Shown here in pieces: positions 32,318 through 40,209 of a stretch of DNA of 64,000 bases. The stretch comes from Roseateles_C aquae. GTDB taxonomy: Bacteria > Pseudomonadota > Gammaproteobacteria > Burkholderiales > Burkholderiaceae_C. Below the pieces are notes generated by a model that searched no databases, had not been told where the DNA came from, and saw only the letters and a program-made list of their open reading frames with translations. Every line of letters starts with the position of its first letter. The first letter of the stretch is position 1. The stretch is from contig NZ_JAVXZY010000001.1 in assembly GCF_032337115.1 (NCBI RefSeq), forward strand, positions 434,001-498,000, read 5' to 3'. The position numbers and the translations under genes were made by a program.

Positions 32318-32995
32318 TCAGCTGGCGCTGAAGATGCCGCGTTCGCTGGCCCAGACCGCCACTTGCACACGCGAGTTCAACTCCAGCTTGCGCAGGATGT
32401 GCTGCACATGGATCTTCACCGTGGTCTCGGCAATGCTCAGGCTGCGGGCAATTTCCTTGTTGCTGGCCCCACGGGCAATCTCGCGCAGGATCTCCTGCTC
32501 GCGTGGCGACAGGGCCCCCATCGCGGCCTCGCGCGCAGCCTGTGGGGCCGCTGCGGCCGGCGCCGCACTGCTGGCCACGAAGGCCCGCACCAGCTTGTGG
32601 GTCATTTCAGGGCTGACGACCGATTCGCCATGCATGGTCTTGATCAGCGCCGCGGCCAGGTCTTCACCATCGATGGTCTTGAGCAGATAGCCCTGCGCGC
32701 CATTGCGCAGCGCCGCGCTGAGATCCTGCTCATCCTCGCTGACGGTGAGCATCAGCACGCGCGCCTTGGGCGCAGCCTCGCGCAGCGCCGGCAGCGTGGC
32801 CACACCGGTGACACCGGGCAGATGGTTGTCCAGCAGGATCAGGTCAGGTTGCAGCTCGGCCGCGCTGCGCAAGGCCTCGCTGGCATCCGCCGCCTCACCA
32901 ACCACCTCGACGCCGACCTCCTGAGCGAGCAAGGCGATCAGGCCGCGCCGGAACAGGGTGTGGTCGTCAACGACCAGGGTTCTGATCACTGTCAT
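32318..32995 (-). CDS. narL: NarL-family response regulator
   Basis: A 225-residue two-component regulator. It has a receiver with phospho-acceptor Asp56 (ILLDNHLPG) and a LuxR/NarL-type helix-turn-helix at the C-terminus (LSPREQEILREIARGASNKEIARSLSIAETTVKIHVQHILRKL). It overlaps its cognate sensor gene by 4 bp (ATGA). Pairing with a NarX-like kinase and position beside the nor operon suggest nitrate/nitrite control. Its target genes may lie outside the window, since no nitrate reductase is present. Confidence 0.93.
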   Translation of the reverse strand: MTVIRTLVVDDHTLFRRGLIALLAQEVGVEVVGEAADASEALRSAAELQPDLILLDNHLPGVTGVATLPALREAAPKARVLMLTVSEDEQDLSAALRNGAQGYLLKTIDGEDLAAALIKTMHGESVVSPEMTHKLVRAFVASSAAPAAAAPQAAREAAMGALSPREQEILREIARGASNKEIARSLSIAETTVKIHVQHILRKLELNSRVQVAVWASERGIFSAS

Positions 32996-34908
32996 TGGGT
33001 CTCCAGCGTCAGCGCCGCAGCGGATGTGGCGCCAGCCCGCATGGCATCAGCCTGTGGGAGTACGAGGCGGACCAAGGTGCCGCCCTCTGGCGGCCGCTCA
33101 ATGCTGAGCTGCGCGCCGATGCGCTGCGCCCGCTCGCGCATGATCTGCAAGCCGACATGTGTCTGCGCGCGCTCGCTGCTAGGCGCCTCGAAACCCAGAC
33201 CGTTGTCCTGCACCTCGAAGCTCCAGCGCGGCAGCTGCTCGACGCGGACACGAACATGATCGGCCTCGGCATGCTTGCGCACATTGGACAGCGCTTCCTG
33301 AATGATGTGCAGCACCTGCACCTGGTGGTCAGGCGGCAGCGGCAAGCCGTCGCCATGGACGCTGAGCTGCGTGCTCAAGCCGCTTTGATGCTCGAACTTG
33401 GCCAGCGCACTGCGCAGCGCATGCTCGATGTCTTCATGGCCGGGCCGGGTGCGGAAATGGACCAGCAGCTCGCGCACATTGGCGTAGCACTCCTTGACGC
33501 CGGTCTCGATCTCGGCAACGGTGCGCTCGACCTCGTCGGGCCGCGCACGGCCGATGGCAGCGCGCAGCAGCTGCACCTGAATCTTCAGAAAGGCCAGCAC
33601 CTGGGCAATCGAGTCATGCAGCTCCTGCGCGAGCAGATTGCGCTCCTCGGAGACCGCCATCTCGCGGTCACGCGCGACCAGGCGCAGGTTGTCGACCTGC
33701 AGCGCAAATTGGCCGACCAGCGCGTCCAGCAATTGCTCCTCGCTGTCGGCCAGACGCCGCTCACCGTAGAAGAACAACTCGACCTCGCCAATCGTGCGCC
33801 CGGAAGTCCGCATCGGAATGGCCAGCACCGTCTGGTAGCCGGCCATCTCGCAATGCTTGAGCCTGGGCCCGGCGATGCTGTGAATCGGGATGATGCGCGT
33901 CCTGCCGCCCTCGGCATCGGCGCTGCCACAGGCGCAATCGCCCTGGCGCAGGCAGCGTTCGGCGTCGATCATTTCCTGCGGCAGGCAGGTCTGGCCCAGC
34001 AGGAGCCAGCGCTCGCCGTCCTGCGCCGCCAGCCGCACGGCGCTGGCGTCGGCACGAACCAGGCGCGCCAGCTTGTGTGCAAAGGACTGCGCCATCGACT
34101 CCAGGCTGACGTCCGCCTCAGCGGCCAGCAGGGCCACGTCGTACAGGGCTTCCAGCCTTTCATTCTGCTGAGCCAGGTGCGCGGTCTTTTCCCTCACCCG
34201 GTCTTCCAGGCCTTGATAGGCCTGCTGCAGCGCCGCCGCCATCTGGTTGAAACCCTGGGCCAGGCTCTTGAATTCATCGACCGAGCCCAGTTCGTCCACG
34301 CGCGCGCCCAGCTCTCCGGCCGCCATTCTTTGCAGCCCTTCGCGCAGCCGCTGCAAAGGCTGGACGATCCAGTTGTAAGTGCCGGCCACAAAGACGACCG
34401 AAGCAGCCACGACCAGCAACACCAGGCCAAAGCACAGGCCGCCAAGAATGGCCGTCCGTGAAGCGATCTCATGCTCGATGGCGCCGACAAGCTCATCAAT
34501 ATGGGCAACAAAAGCATCGGTCAGCGGGCTGACGCGAACACCGGCGGGTTCCAGCAGCCGCTTCCGCAAGGCCGGCCAACCCTGCGCGACTCGCTCGAAG
34601 TACCGGTGGCAGGCCTCGGTATCAGGCAGGAACAAGGGGCGCTCCGGATCGCCGACACGCAGCCGCTCCACCATGGCGTCAAAGGTCTCAGCGTCCTTGA
34701 GCAAATCGCTCTGACGTCCTTCCGCGTGGGCGACTGTCATCCGATAGCTCAGCATGCGCATGCGCCCGGCCTCGTTGATTGCGCCGGCACCGCCTTCGAG
34801 CTGCCAGGACACCCACAGCGTGGCGCCTATCGAGGCCAGGGCCAGGACCATGAAACTGGTCTGTATCAGGGCAAGCTTGCCCACAAGGCTGCTGATTCGA
34901 CGAAGCAT
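32992..34908 (-). CDS. narX: Nitrate/nitrite sensor kinase, NarX type
   Basis: A 638-residue membrane kinase. It has an N-terminal helix, then a P-box-like nitrate-binding segment INEAGRMRMLSYRM (about 44-57), a second helix near 160, a HAMP domain, a GAF-like module with a cysteine group (CLPQ, CLRQGDCACG, KHCEM), and a HisKA_3 dimerisation domain with His431 (AQELHDSIAQVL). The ATPase has DNGLGF. The cysteine group resembles the central module of NarX. Upstream at 34942 is a perfect FNR-type palindrome, which suggests low-oxygen induction of narXL. Confidence 0.93.
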   Translation of the reverse strand: MLRRISSLVGKLALIQTSFMVLALASIGATLWVSWQLEGGAGAINEAGRMRMLSYRMTVAHAEGRQSDLLKDAETFDAMVERLRVGDPERPLFLPDTEACHRYFERVAQGWPALRKRLLEPAGVRVSPLTDAFVAHIDELVGAIEHEIASRTAILGGLCFGLVLLVVAASVVFVAGTYNWIVQPLQRLREGLQRMAAGELGARVDELGSVDEFKSLAQGFNQMAAALQQAYQGLEDRVREKTAHLAQQNERLEALYDVALLAAEADVSLESMAQSFAHKLARLVRADASAVRLAAQDGERWLLLGQTCLPQEMIDAERCLRQGDCACGSADAEGGRTRIIPIHSIAGPRLKHCEMAGYQTVLAIPMRTSGRTIGEVELFFYGERRLADSEEQLLDALVGQFALQVDNLRLVARDREMAVSEERNLLAQELHDSIAQVLAFLKIQVQLLRAAIGRARPDEVERTVAEIETGVKECYANVRELLVHFRTRPGHEDIEHALRSALAKFEHQSGLSTQLSVHGDGLPLPPDHQVQVLHIIQEALSNVRKHAEADHVRVRVEQLPRWSFEVQDNGLGFEAPSSERAQTHVGLQIMRERAQRIGAQLSIERPPEGGTLVRLVLPQADAMRAGATSAAALTLETQ

Positions 34909-34941
34909 CGAAGCAGCTTAACGAGTTTGGGCCTGCGATGC

Positions 34942-34955
34942 TTGATGTTCATCAA
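34942..34955. promoter_or_regulatory. Consensus FNR box TTGATGTTCATCAA
   Basis: Exact FNR/ANR consensus TTGAT-N4-ATCAA, 33 bp upstream of narX, between it and the tRNA-His terminator. It differs in its fifth base from the TTGAA class at the reductase promoters. Confidence 0.8.
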
Positions 34956-35054
34956 GCGGGTGTGGCGCAAGCCTGCCCGCCATGAAGCCATCGCAACGAT
35001 TGGCTGCAAACATGGCCTGTCGCCTCTGCATGAGGCCACCGGCAATGCCGGACA

Positions 35055-35092
35055 AAGAAAAAGCCCGACAACACGTGTATGTTGTCGGGCTT
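35055..35092 (-). terminator. Rho-independent terminator after tRNA-His
   Basis: Read on the minus strand, the stem AGCCCGACAAC/GTTGTCGGGCT is followed by a TTTTTCTTT run, 12 nt after the tRNA 3' end. It insulates narXL from upstream transcription. Confidence 0.88.
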
Positions 35093-35104
35093 CACGATGT
35101 GTTT

Positions 35105-35181
35105 TGGGGTGGCTGATGGGACTCGAACCCACGACAACAGGAATCACAATCCTGGACTCTACCAACTGAGCTACAGCCACC
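35105..35181 (-). tRNA. tRNA-His (anticodon GTG)
   Basis: 77-nt cloverleaf. The acceptor has the extra 5' G opposite C73 typical of tRNA-His. The D-arm is AGCTCAGTTGGTAGAGT, the anticodon stem CAGGA/TCCTG encloses loop TTGTGAT (anticodon GTG), and the T-loop is GGTTCGAGTCC. The 3' CCA is encoded. It lies 139 nt downstream of ppiD on the same strand and ends in a strong terminator. Confidence 0.97.
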
Positions 35182-35320
35182 GCTGCTGAGCCAATCATTA
35201 TAAGCCGAATATTTCGGCGATTGGAAGAACTTTTTAAACTTTCTTTGGCCTACCGCGTTGGCGGCGATTTTGCGGGCGCCAGACGCTGGCTGCCGCTAAG
35301 CGTTGCCGGCCACGACCCTT

Positions 35321-37234
35321 TCAGGGCGCCGAAGCGGCCGATGCGGCCGCGGCCGGCGCCTTGATACTGGCCTTGTGCTGCGCCTTCAGCGCGTTGTAAT
35401 ACGCTGCCGTCTCAACACCTGCCCAGGCCTGCGCATATTGCTGCGTCAGGCGCTGTGCATCGGCCAGCGCCGCATCGCGCGGCAGCACCTTGTTGACGGC
35501 CACGACGACATAGCTGCCCTCGCCTGCGTCAACGCCAACAAAGGCCGGCAGCTTGCTCGCATCGGCACGCAGCACCGCGTCCAGCACCTTGGCCGGCAGC
35601 TTGCCTGCTTTGGCGCGCGACACCGTCTCTGCCGCGTCCAGGCCAGCCAGCGAGCCCGACTGCTTCAGCTCAGCCAAACGCGCCTCACCCGCTTTGACGG
35701 CCTGCTCGGCAGCCAGCTTCTTCAGCAACTGCTCGCGCACCGCGGCCTTGACGTCAGCGAGTTCAGGCACACGTGCCGGCTTGTACTGCACGACACGAGC
35801 CGACACCAGCTGACTTGGAGCAGTCTCCACCGCTTCGGTATTGCGCTTGTTGCGCAGCGCGTCATTGCCAAACACCGCATCAAGCAGCTTGGCCGACGCC
35901 ACCGGGCCAAGGGTACCGGGCAGCGGCTTGCGCTGCACGGTGGCGGTCTGGATGGCGAGTTTCAGCTTGTCGGCCACCGGCTTCAGGCTGTCGGACTGCT
36001 CATACACCAGGTTGCCGAATTGTTCGGCCAGGCCGGCATAGGCCGCCTGGGCCTTTTGCTTGCGAACTTCCTGCTCGATGTCGGCGCGCACCGACTCAAA
36101 GCTCTTCTTGTCGCCGCCGCGGATGCCGGTCAGCTGGATGACGTGATAGCCGAAATCGCTTTCGATCACCGGGCTCAGCTCACCCTGCTTGAGCACATAG
36201 GCCGCATCCTCGAAAGGCTTGACCATGGCGCCACGCGGGAAGAAGTCCAGATCGCCGCCACGCGCCGCCGAACCCTCGTCCTGCGAGTTCTTGCGGGCCA
36301 GCTCGGCAAATCCTGCCGGGTTCTTGCGCGCTTCGGCGAGCAAGGCCTCGGCGCGCGCCTTGGCCTTGGCGCGTTCGTCGGCAGGCGCCGACTTGTCAGC
36401 CTTGATCAGGATGTGGCTGGCGCGACGCTCCTCGGCAAGCACATAGCGAGATTGATTCTGCTCATAAAAATCGTGCAGATCTTTGTCACTGAAACTGACC
36501 GACGCCTTCATGGCTTCAAGATCCAGCACCACGTATTCGATGTCGGCCGTTTCGGGCAGCTGGAACTTGGCGCTATTGGCCGGCAACTTGTAGAACGCCT
36601 CGACGTCGGCGTCCGTGGGATTAAGCTTGGCGATGAAATCCTTACCCTCAAAGCGCTGCAGCTGCACTTCGCGTTGCTGTAGGAAGGCATCAAACGCGAT
36701 CAGTGCATTGGCTGTCGAGGCCAGCGCCGTATCGCTGACGCCGGCCGTCACCTGGCGCAGGGTCAGGTCTTGCTTCAAACGGTAGGCCAGCATGTCCGAG
36801 GTCATGCCCTGGGCCGCCAGCACCGCCTTGTTGGGCGTGCCATCCGGGTTGCGCAGATAGGCAAACTGCGGATCGTTGCGGAACAGAGTGGCCAGGCGCT
36901 CATCGCTGACAAACAGCTTCTGCCCGCGTGCCGCCGCCTGCAGCACGCGTTCGCGCAGCAGGTTCTCCAGGGTCTCACGGCGGGCCTCCGGCGTGTCGAA
37001 CAGCTTGGCGTCGACATTCGGCGCCTGGCGGCGCATGCGCTCGCTTTGATCGCGATGGGCAGCGTCCCATTCGGACTGCGTGATCTTGTGGCCATCAACA
37101 CTGGCGACGGTGGCATTCGCACCATCCATGAAGCTGCTGTAACCGTTCACACCCAGCGCCACAAACGAGGGCAGGATCAGTATCAGCAAGATGAACTGAA
37201 ACAGGCGGGTGTGACTGCGAACGAAATCAAACAT
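35321..37234 (-). CDS. ppiD: Peptidyl-prolyl isomerase D, PpiD/SurA-type periplasmic chaperone
   Basis: A 637-residue inner-membrane-anchored chaperone for outer-membrane and secreted proteins. It has a short cytoplasmic stretch, a TM helix at about 12-30 (LFQFILLILILPSFVALGV), SurA-like N-domains, and a parvulin PpiC domain around 265-365 (RASHILIK ... FGYHVIQLTGI). The C-terminus is Ala-rich. The length is normal for PpiD. It sits between tRNA-His and tRNA-Val on the same strand, downstream of hupB, a neighbour pair also seen in many proteobacteria. Confidence 0.93.
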   Translation of the reverse strand: MFDFVRSHTRLFQFILLILILPSFVALGVNGYSSFMDGANATVASVDGHKITQSEWDAAHRDQSERMRRQAPNVDAKLFDTPEARRETLENLLRERVLQAAARGQKLFVSDERLATLFRNDPQFAYLRNPDGTPNKAVLAAQGMTSDMLAYRLKQDLTLRQVTAGVSDTALASTANALIAFDAFLQQREVQLQRFEGKDFIAKLNPTDADVEAFYKLPANSAKFQLPETADIEYVVLDLEAMKASVSFSDKDLHDFYEQNQSRYVLAEERRASHILIKADKSAPADERAKAKARAEALLAEARKNPAGFAELARKNSQDEGSAARGGDLDFFPRGAMVKPFEDAAYVLKQGELSPVIESDFGYHVIQLTGIRGGDKKSFESVRADIEQEVRKQKAQAAYAGLAEQFGNLVYEQSDSLKPVADKLKLAIQTATVQRKPLPGTLGPVASAKLLDAVFGNDALRNKRNTEAVETAPSQLVSARVVQYKPARVPELADVKAAVREQLLKKLAAEQAVKAGEARLAELKQSGSLAGLDAAETVSRAKAGKLPAKVLDAVLRADASKLPAFVGVDAGEGSYVVVAVNKVLPRDAALADAQRLTQQYAQAWAGVETAAYYNALKAQHKASIKAPAAAASAASAP

Positions 37235-37339
37235 TCGAAACCTCTGACAGGCCCTGCGGCCTCAGATCAAAAACTCACGCACAAAACACCGGCCAATGCT
37301 GCAACAACCGGTCACTGCGCCCGACGGCGCAAACACGAC

Positions 37340-37364
37340 AAAGGCGAACCTCGGTTCGCCTTTG
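37340..37364 (-). terminator. Hairpin after tRNA-Val
   Basis: AAAGGCGAAC/GTTCGCCTTT 10-bp stem with a four-base loop, about 80 nt downstream of the tRNA-Val gene and upstream of ppiD. Only a short, interrupted T tract follows on the minus strand, so termination may be partial. Confidence 0.6.
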
Positions 37365-37442
37365 CGTGGGTGGGCATTGTAGCCCTTGGTCCAGTACCGC
37401 CTTGCAGACCAAACCCACGTCTGGCCGCTGCGAAACAGTAAT

Positions 37443-37518
37443 TGGTGGGTGCTAACGGGCTCGAACCGCTGACATCTTCCGTGTAAGGGAAGCGCTCTAC
37501 CAACTGAGCTAAGCACCC
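37443..37518 (-). tRNA. tRNA-Val (anticodon TAC)
   Basis: 76-nt cloverleaf. Acceptor GGGTGCT/AGCACCC, D-arm TAGCTCAGTTGGTAGAGC, anticodon stem CTTCC/GGAAG with loop CTTACAC (anticodon TAC), T-loop GGTTCGAGCC, and encoded ACCA 3' end. It lies 12 nt downstream of hupB on the same strand, so the two may share a transcript. Confidence 0.97.
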
Positions 37519-37530
37519 GGAAATCCGGAT

Positions 37531-37803
37531 TCAGTTCACTGCGTCTTTCAAGGCCTTGCCGGGGCGGAACTTGGGCACCTTGGCCGACTTGATCTTGATC
37601 GTGTCGCCCGTGCGCGGATTACGCCCGGCGCGAGCAGCACGCTTGGTCACGCTGAAGGTGCCGAAGCCTACCAGAGAAACCGTGCCATTCTTCTTCAACG
37701 TCGTCTTGACACCACCAATCAGCGCTTCGAGCGCACGCCCGGCAGCCGCCTTGGAAATATCAGCCTGCTTGGCAATGTGCTCGATCAGTTCGGACTTGTT
37801 CAC
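37531..37803 (-). CDS. hupB: DNA-binding protein HU-beta
   Basis: A 90-residue nucleoid protein. It opens MNKSELIEHIAKQADISKA, and the DNA-binding arm GFGTFSVTKRAARAGRNPRTGD ends in KFRPGKALKDAVN, a textbook HU. It binds and bends DNA without sequence specificity. The upstream 218 nt before the EamA gene hold its promoter. Downstream is tRNA-Val. Confidence 0.97.
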   Translation of the reverse strand: MNKSELIEHIAKQADISKAAAGRALEALIGGVKTTLKKNGTVSLVGFGTFSVTKRAARAGRNPRTGDTIKIKSAKVPKFRPGKALKDAVN

Positions 37804-38021
37804 GAAGGTACCCCCTCAAAAGAATTTGCAAGGCAAAAGGTCAACGCGACGGGATGTCTGGACCGCCTTCGTGTCGCCGCAAATCCAGCCGAATGATCAG
37901 CGAATACATGCCGACGTCACAACACGCGGGAAGCGGATTCTAGACGCTTTCTCTGCTGCCACTGAGGGAGGAAAAGCACCGATACAAGACCGTCAAATCG
38001 CAGGCTGTGGCTGGCCGCCGA

Positions 38022-38963
38022 TCAACGCCGAATCACCAGATAGACACCCGCTGCACTCAAGCCCATGCCCAACCACACCGCAGCCCCGAGTTGCTCGCCA
38101 AACAACATCCAGGACAGCATGGCTGCACACGGAGGCACCAGGTACATCAAGCTGGTCACCCGCGTCGCGGCACCCCGCTGCAGCATCAGGTAGAGCAGCG
38201 AGCTCCCGCCCAGAGTCAGACCCAGCACCGACCAGCCCAGCGCCGCGTAGAGCGCCGGCACCCAGTCCATCGCCTCGCCCTCGAGCAAGCCTAGGGGCGC
38301 CATCAGCAGACAGGCCGCGAGCATCTGGACACATAGGGCGGTTCGAGAGTCACAGGGCCGCACAAAGCGCTGCTGATACAGCGCGGCGACGGTGATGAAC
38401 ATCAAGGCCGCAAAGCCCAGCGAGAGATTCAGGGCACTGGCCTCGCCAAGCCCCAGCTTGCGCCAGACGACCAGAACCAGGCCTATCGTGCCAAGACCCA
38501 AGCCCGCCCACTGCGCCCCAGACAAGCGCGCCTGCGTCGGGCGCAGACTCAGGTAGACCGCCGTCAACACCGGTTGCAAGCCGGCGATCAGTGACATCGT
38601 GCCGGCGCCCAAGCCCTGTTTGACGGCCGCCCAGCCCGCGCCCAGATAGCCGGCATGCATCAAGGCCCCGAGCACGGCCAGATGGAACCATTGCCCACGG
38701 CCTTGCGGCCAGCGCGCGCCCACCCAAAGCGCCCAACCCAGCAGGCAGAGCGCAGACAGTGCGAAACGAAGCGCCAGAAAACTCAGCGGAGGCGCATGGG
38801 GCATGCCCAGACGAGCGACCACAAAGCCGGTGGACCAGATGGCAACGAACAGCGCCGGCATGCCTGCCAACCATGCCGCGGGACGGGCATCGGCCGGCGC
38901 CACGGTGGGCTCGGCAGGCGATGGCGACTTCAGTGCCGCCTTCGCCGCTCCTTCATTTCGCAT
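38022..38963 (-). CDS. EamA/DMT-family transporter
   Basis: A 313-residue inner-membrane protein with about ten helices in two EamA repeats (from AIWSTGFVVARLGMP, and again from FAALMFITVAALYQQRFV). Members export metabolites or amino acids; the substrate is not deducible here. The N-terminal 25 residues before the first helix are unusually long and Ala/Pro-rich, so a start further in is possible. It overlaps the end of pgsA by 11 bp. Confidence 0.85.
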   Translation of the reverse strand: MRNEGAAKAALKSPSPAEPTVAPADARPAAWLAGMPALFVAIWSTGFVVARLGMPHAPPLSFLALRFALSALCLLGWALWVGARWPQGRGQWFHLAVLGALMHAGYLGAGWAAVKQGLGAGTMSLIAGLQPVLTAVYLSLRPTQARLSGAQWAGLGLGTIGLVLVVWRKLGLGEASALNLSLGFAALMFITVAALYQQRFVRPCDSRTALCVQMLAACLLMAPLGLLEGEAMDWVPALYAALGWSVLGLTLGGSSLLYLMLQRGAATRVTSLMYLVPPCAAMLSWMLFGEQLGAAVWLGMGLSAAGVYLVIRR

Positions 38964-39519
38964 GGGCCCGGATCTCGGGCAGCGCCTTCTGCAGGTAGTA
39001 AACCATGGACCAAATCGTCAGCACCACGGCCGCCAAAATGAGCCAGGTGCCCCAGAGGCGCGTCTCGATCCAGCCAAACAGCAGGCCATCGTAGAGAAGA
39101 AAGGGAATGGCCACCATCTGCACCGTGGTCTTCAGCTTGCCGACCATATGCACCGCCACGCTGCGCGCCGCGCCCAACTGAGCCATCCATTCCCGCAGCG
39201 CCGAAATCGCAATCTCGCGGCCGATGATGACCAGGGCCACCAAGGCATTGACACGCCCCAGCTCGAGCAGGATCAGCAAGGCGGCGCAGACCAGGAATTT
39301 GTCCGCCACCGGGTCCAGGAAGGCGCCGAAAGACGAGGTCTGGTTCAGCTTGCGGGCCAGATAGCCATCCAACCAGTCGGTCAAGGCCACGACGACGAAG
39401 ATCACGGTCGCGAACAGATTGCGATGCTCCATCGACACGTTCAGATAGAACACGCCAACGATCAGCGGGATGGCCACGATACGGGCCCAGGTGAACAGGG
39501 TAGGCAGCGTCAGGAACAT
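38953..39519 (-). CDS. pgsA: CDP-diacylglycerol-glycerol-3-phosphate 3-phosphatidyltransferase
   Basis: A 188-residue membrane enzyme that makes phosphatidylglycerol phosphate. The CDP-alcohol phosphotransferase motif is complete: DWLDGYLARKLNQTSSFGAF then LDPVADK, with all the conserved Asp, Gly, Ala and Arg residues. It opens with LPTLFTWARI typical of PgsA. It is 96 nt downstream of the small lipoprotein gene and overlaps the transporter gene. The uvrC-pgsA association is common in proteobacteria. Confidence 0.94.
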   Translation of the reverse strand: MFLTLPTLFTWARIVAIPLIVGVFYLNVSMEHRNLFATVIFVVVALTDWLDGYLARKLNQTSSFGAFLDPVADKFLVCAALLILLELGRVNALVALVIIGREIAISALREWMAQLGAARSVAVHMVGKLKTTVQMVAIPFLLYDGLLFGWIETRLWGTWLILAAVVLTIWSMVYYLQKALPEIRAHAK

Positions 39520-39615
39520 GCAGGCATTGTGCCCAAAAGCGAGGCATGCACCCGGGCGCAGAAGGACGACTGTCTCTTTATTGATGCAGACCTAGGAAGG
39601 TCGGCATGAGCCGGC

Positions 39616-40209
39616 TCATTCGTCAAGCGTTCGCGGCTTGAAATGACGCTGGTCATTGAACAGAAAGGTTTCGCTGAACTTCCACGGCTGGGGCAGCCGC
39701 GAAACATTGCCGAAAGGCGCTGCACGATGAACCGCATCGATGGCCATCTGCAGCGTCTCGGGCGCCTGACCGGGCTTGCGCAGCACATGGATGCGCGACA
39801 CATGACCGTCAGCCTTCAGTTCGACCTCCAGCACGGGAATCGCCAGCAGGATGGGCGGCACGGTGCCCAGGTAGGTCTGGCCGGGATTGGCAGCCACCAG
39901 GCGCTCGGCCGCCTGCCGACGCAACTCCGCATGCGTGCGGACTGGCCTCGGCGGTGGCAATCCGGCGGCAGCCGAGCCAGGCCGAGCGGGGGCCGTCTTG
40001 TCGGGGCCGCCGCCTTGCGCCGTCTGGCGTGATGGCGGTGCGTTCTCGGCAGTGCTGCTTGGCTTGCTCGCTTCCGGTTGAACCGTGCCGCGAGGTGAAT
40101 TGCCGCACGCCGACATCAGCAGGCACATCAGGCTCAGCAGCAGCCCGGATCGCGTTGTCGGGAAGCATGAGCCGGTCTCAGCGGCGCGGCCAGTTTCAGT
40201 GCAAGACAC
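39616..40209 (-). CDS. Lipoprotein with TonB-C-like domain, uncharacterised
   Basis: About 197 residues if started at GTG 40209, which overlaps the uvrC stop by 14 bp. An in-frame ATG eight residues before the lipid cysteine is too late for a signal peptide. The lipobox is LLMSAC, followed by a Pro/Ala/Ser-rich linker. The C-terminal 90 residues (LEVELKADGHVSRIHVLRKPG ... AIDAVHRAAPFG) resemble the TonB C-terminal fold. It has no clear energy-transducing helix, so it is probably an envelope lipoprotein of unknown function. The start is the weakest part of this call. Confidence 0.65.
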   Translation of the reverse strand: MSCTETGRAAETGSCFPTTRSGLLLSLMCLLMSACGNSPRGTVQPEASKPSSTAENAPPSRQTAQGGGPDKTAPARPGSAAAGLPPPRPVRTHAELRRQAAERLVAANPGQTYLGTVPPILLAIPVLEVELKADGHVSRIHVLRKPGQAPETLQMAIDAVHRAAPFGNVSRLPQPWKFSETFLFNDQRHFKPRTLDE

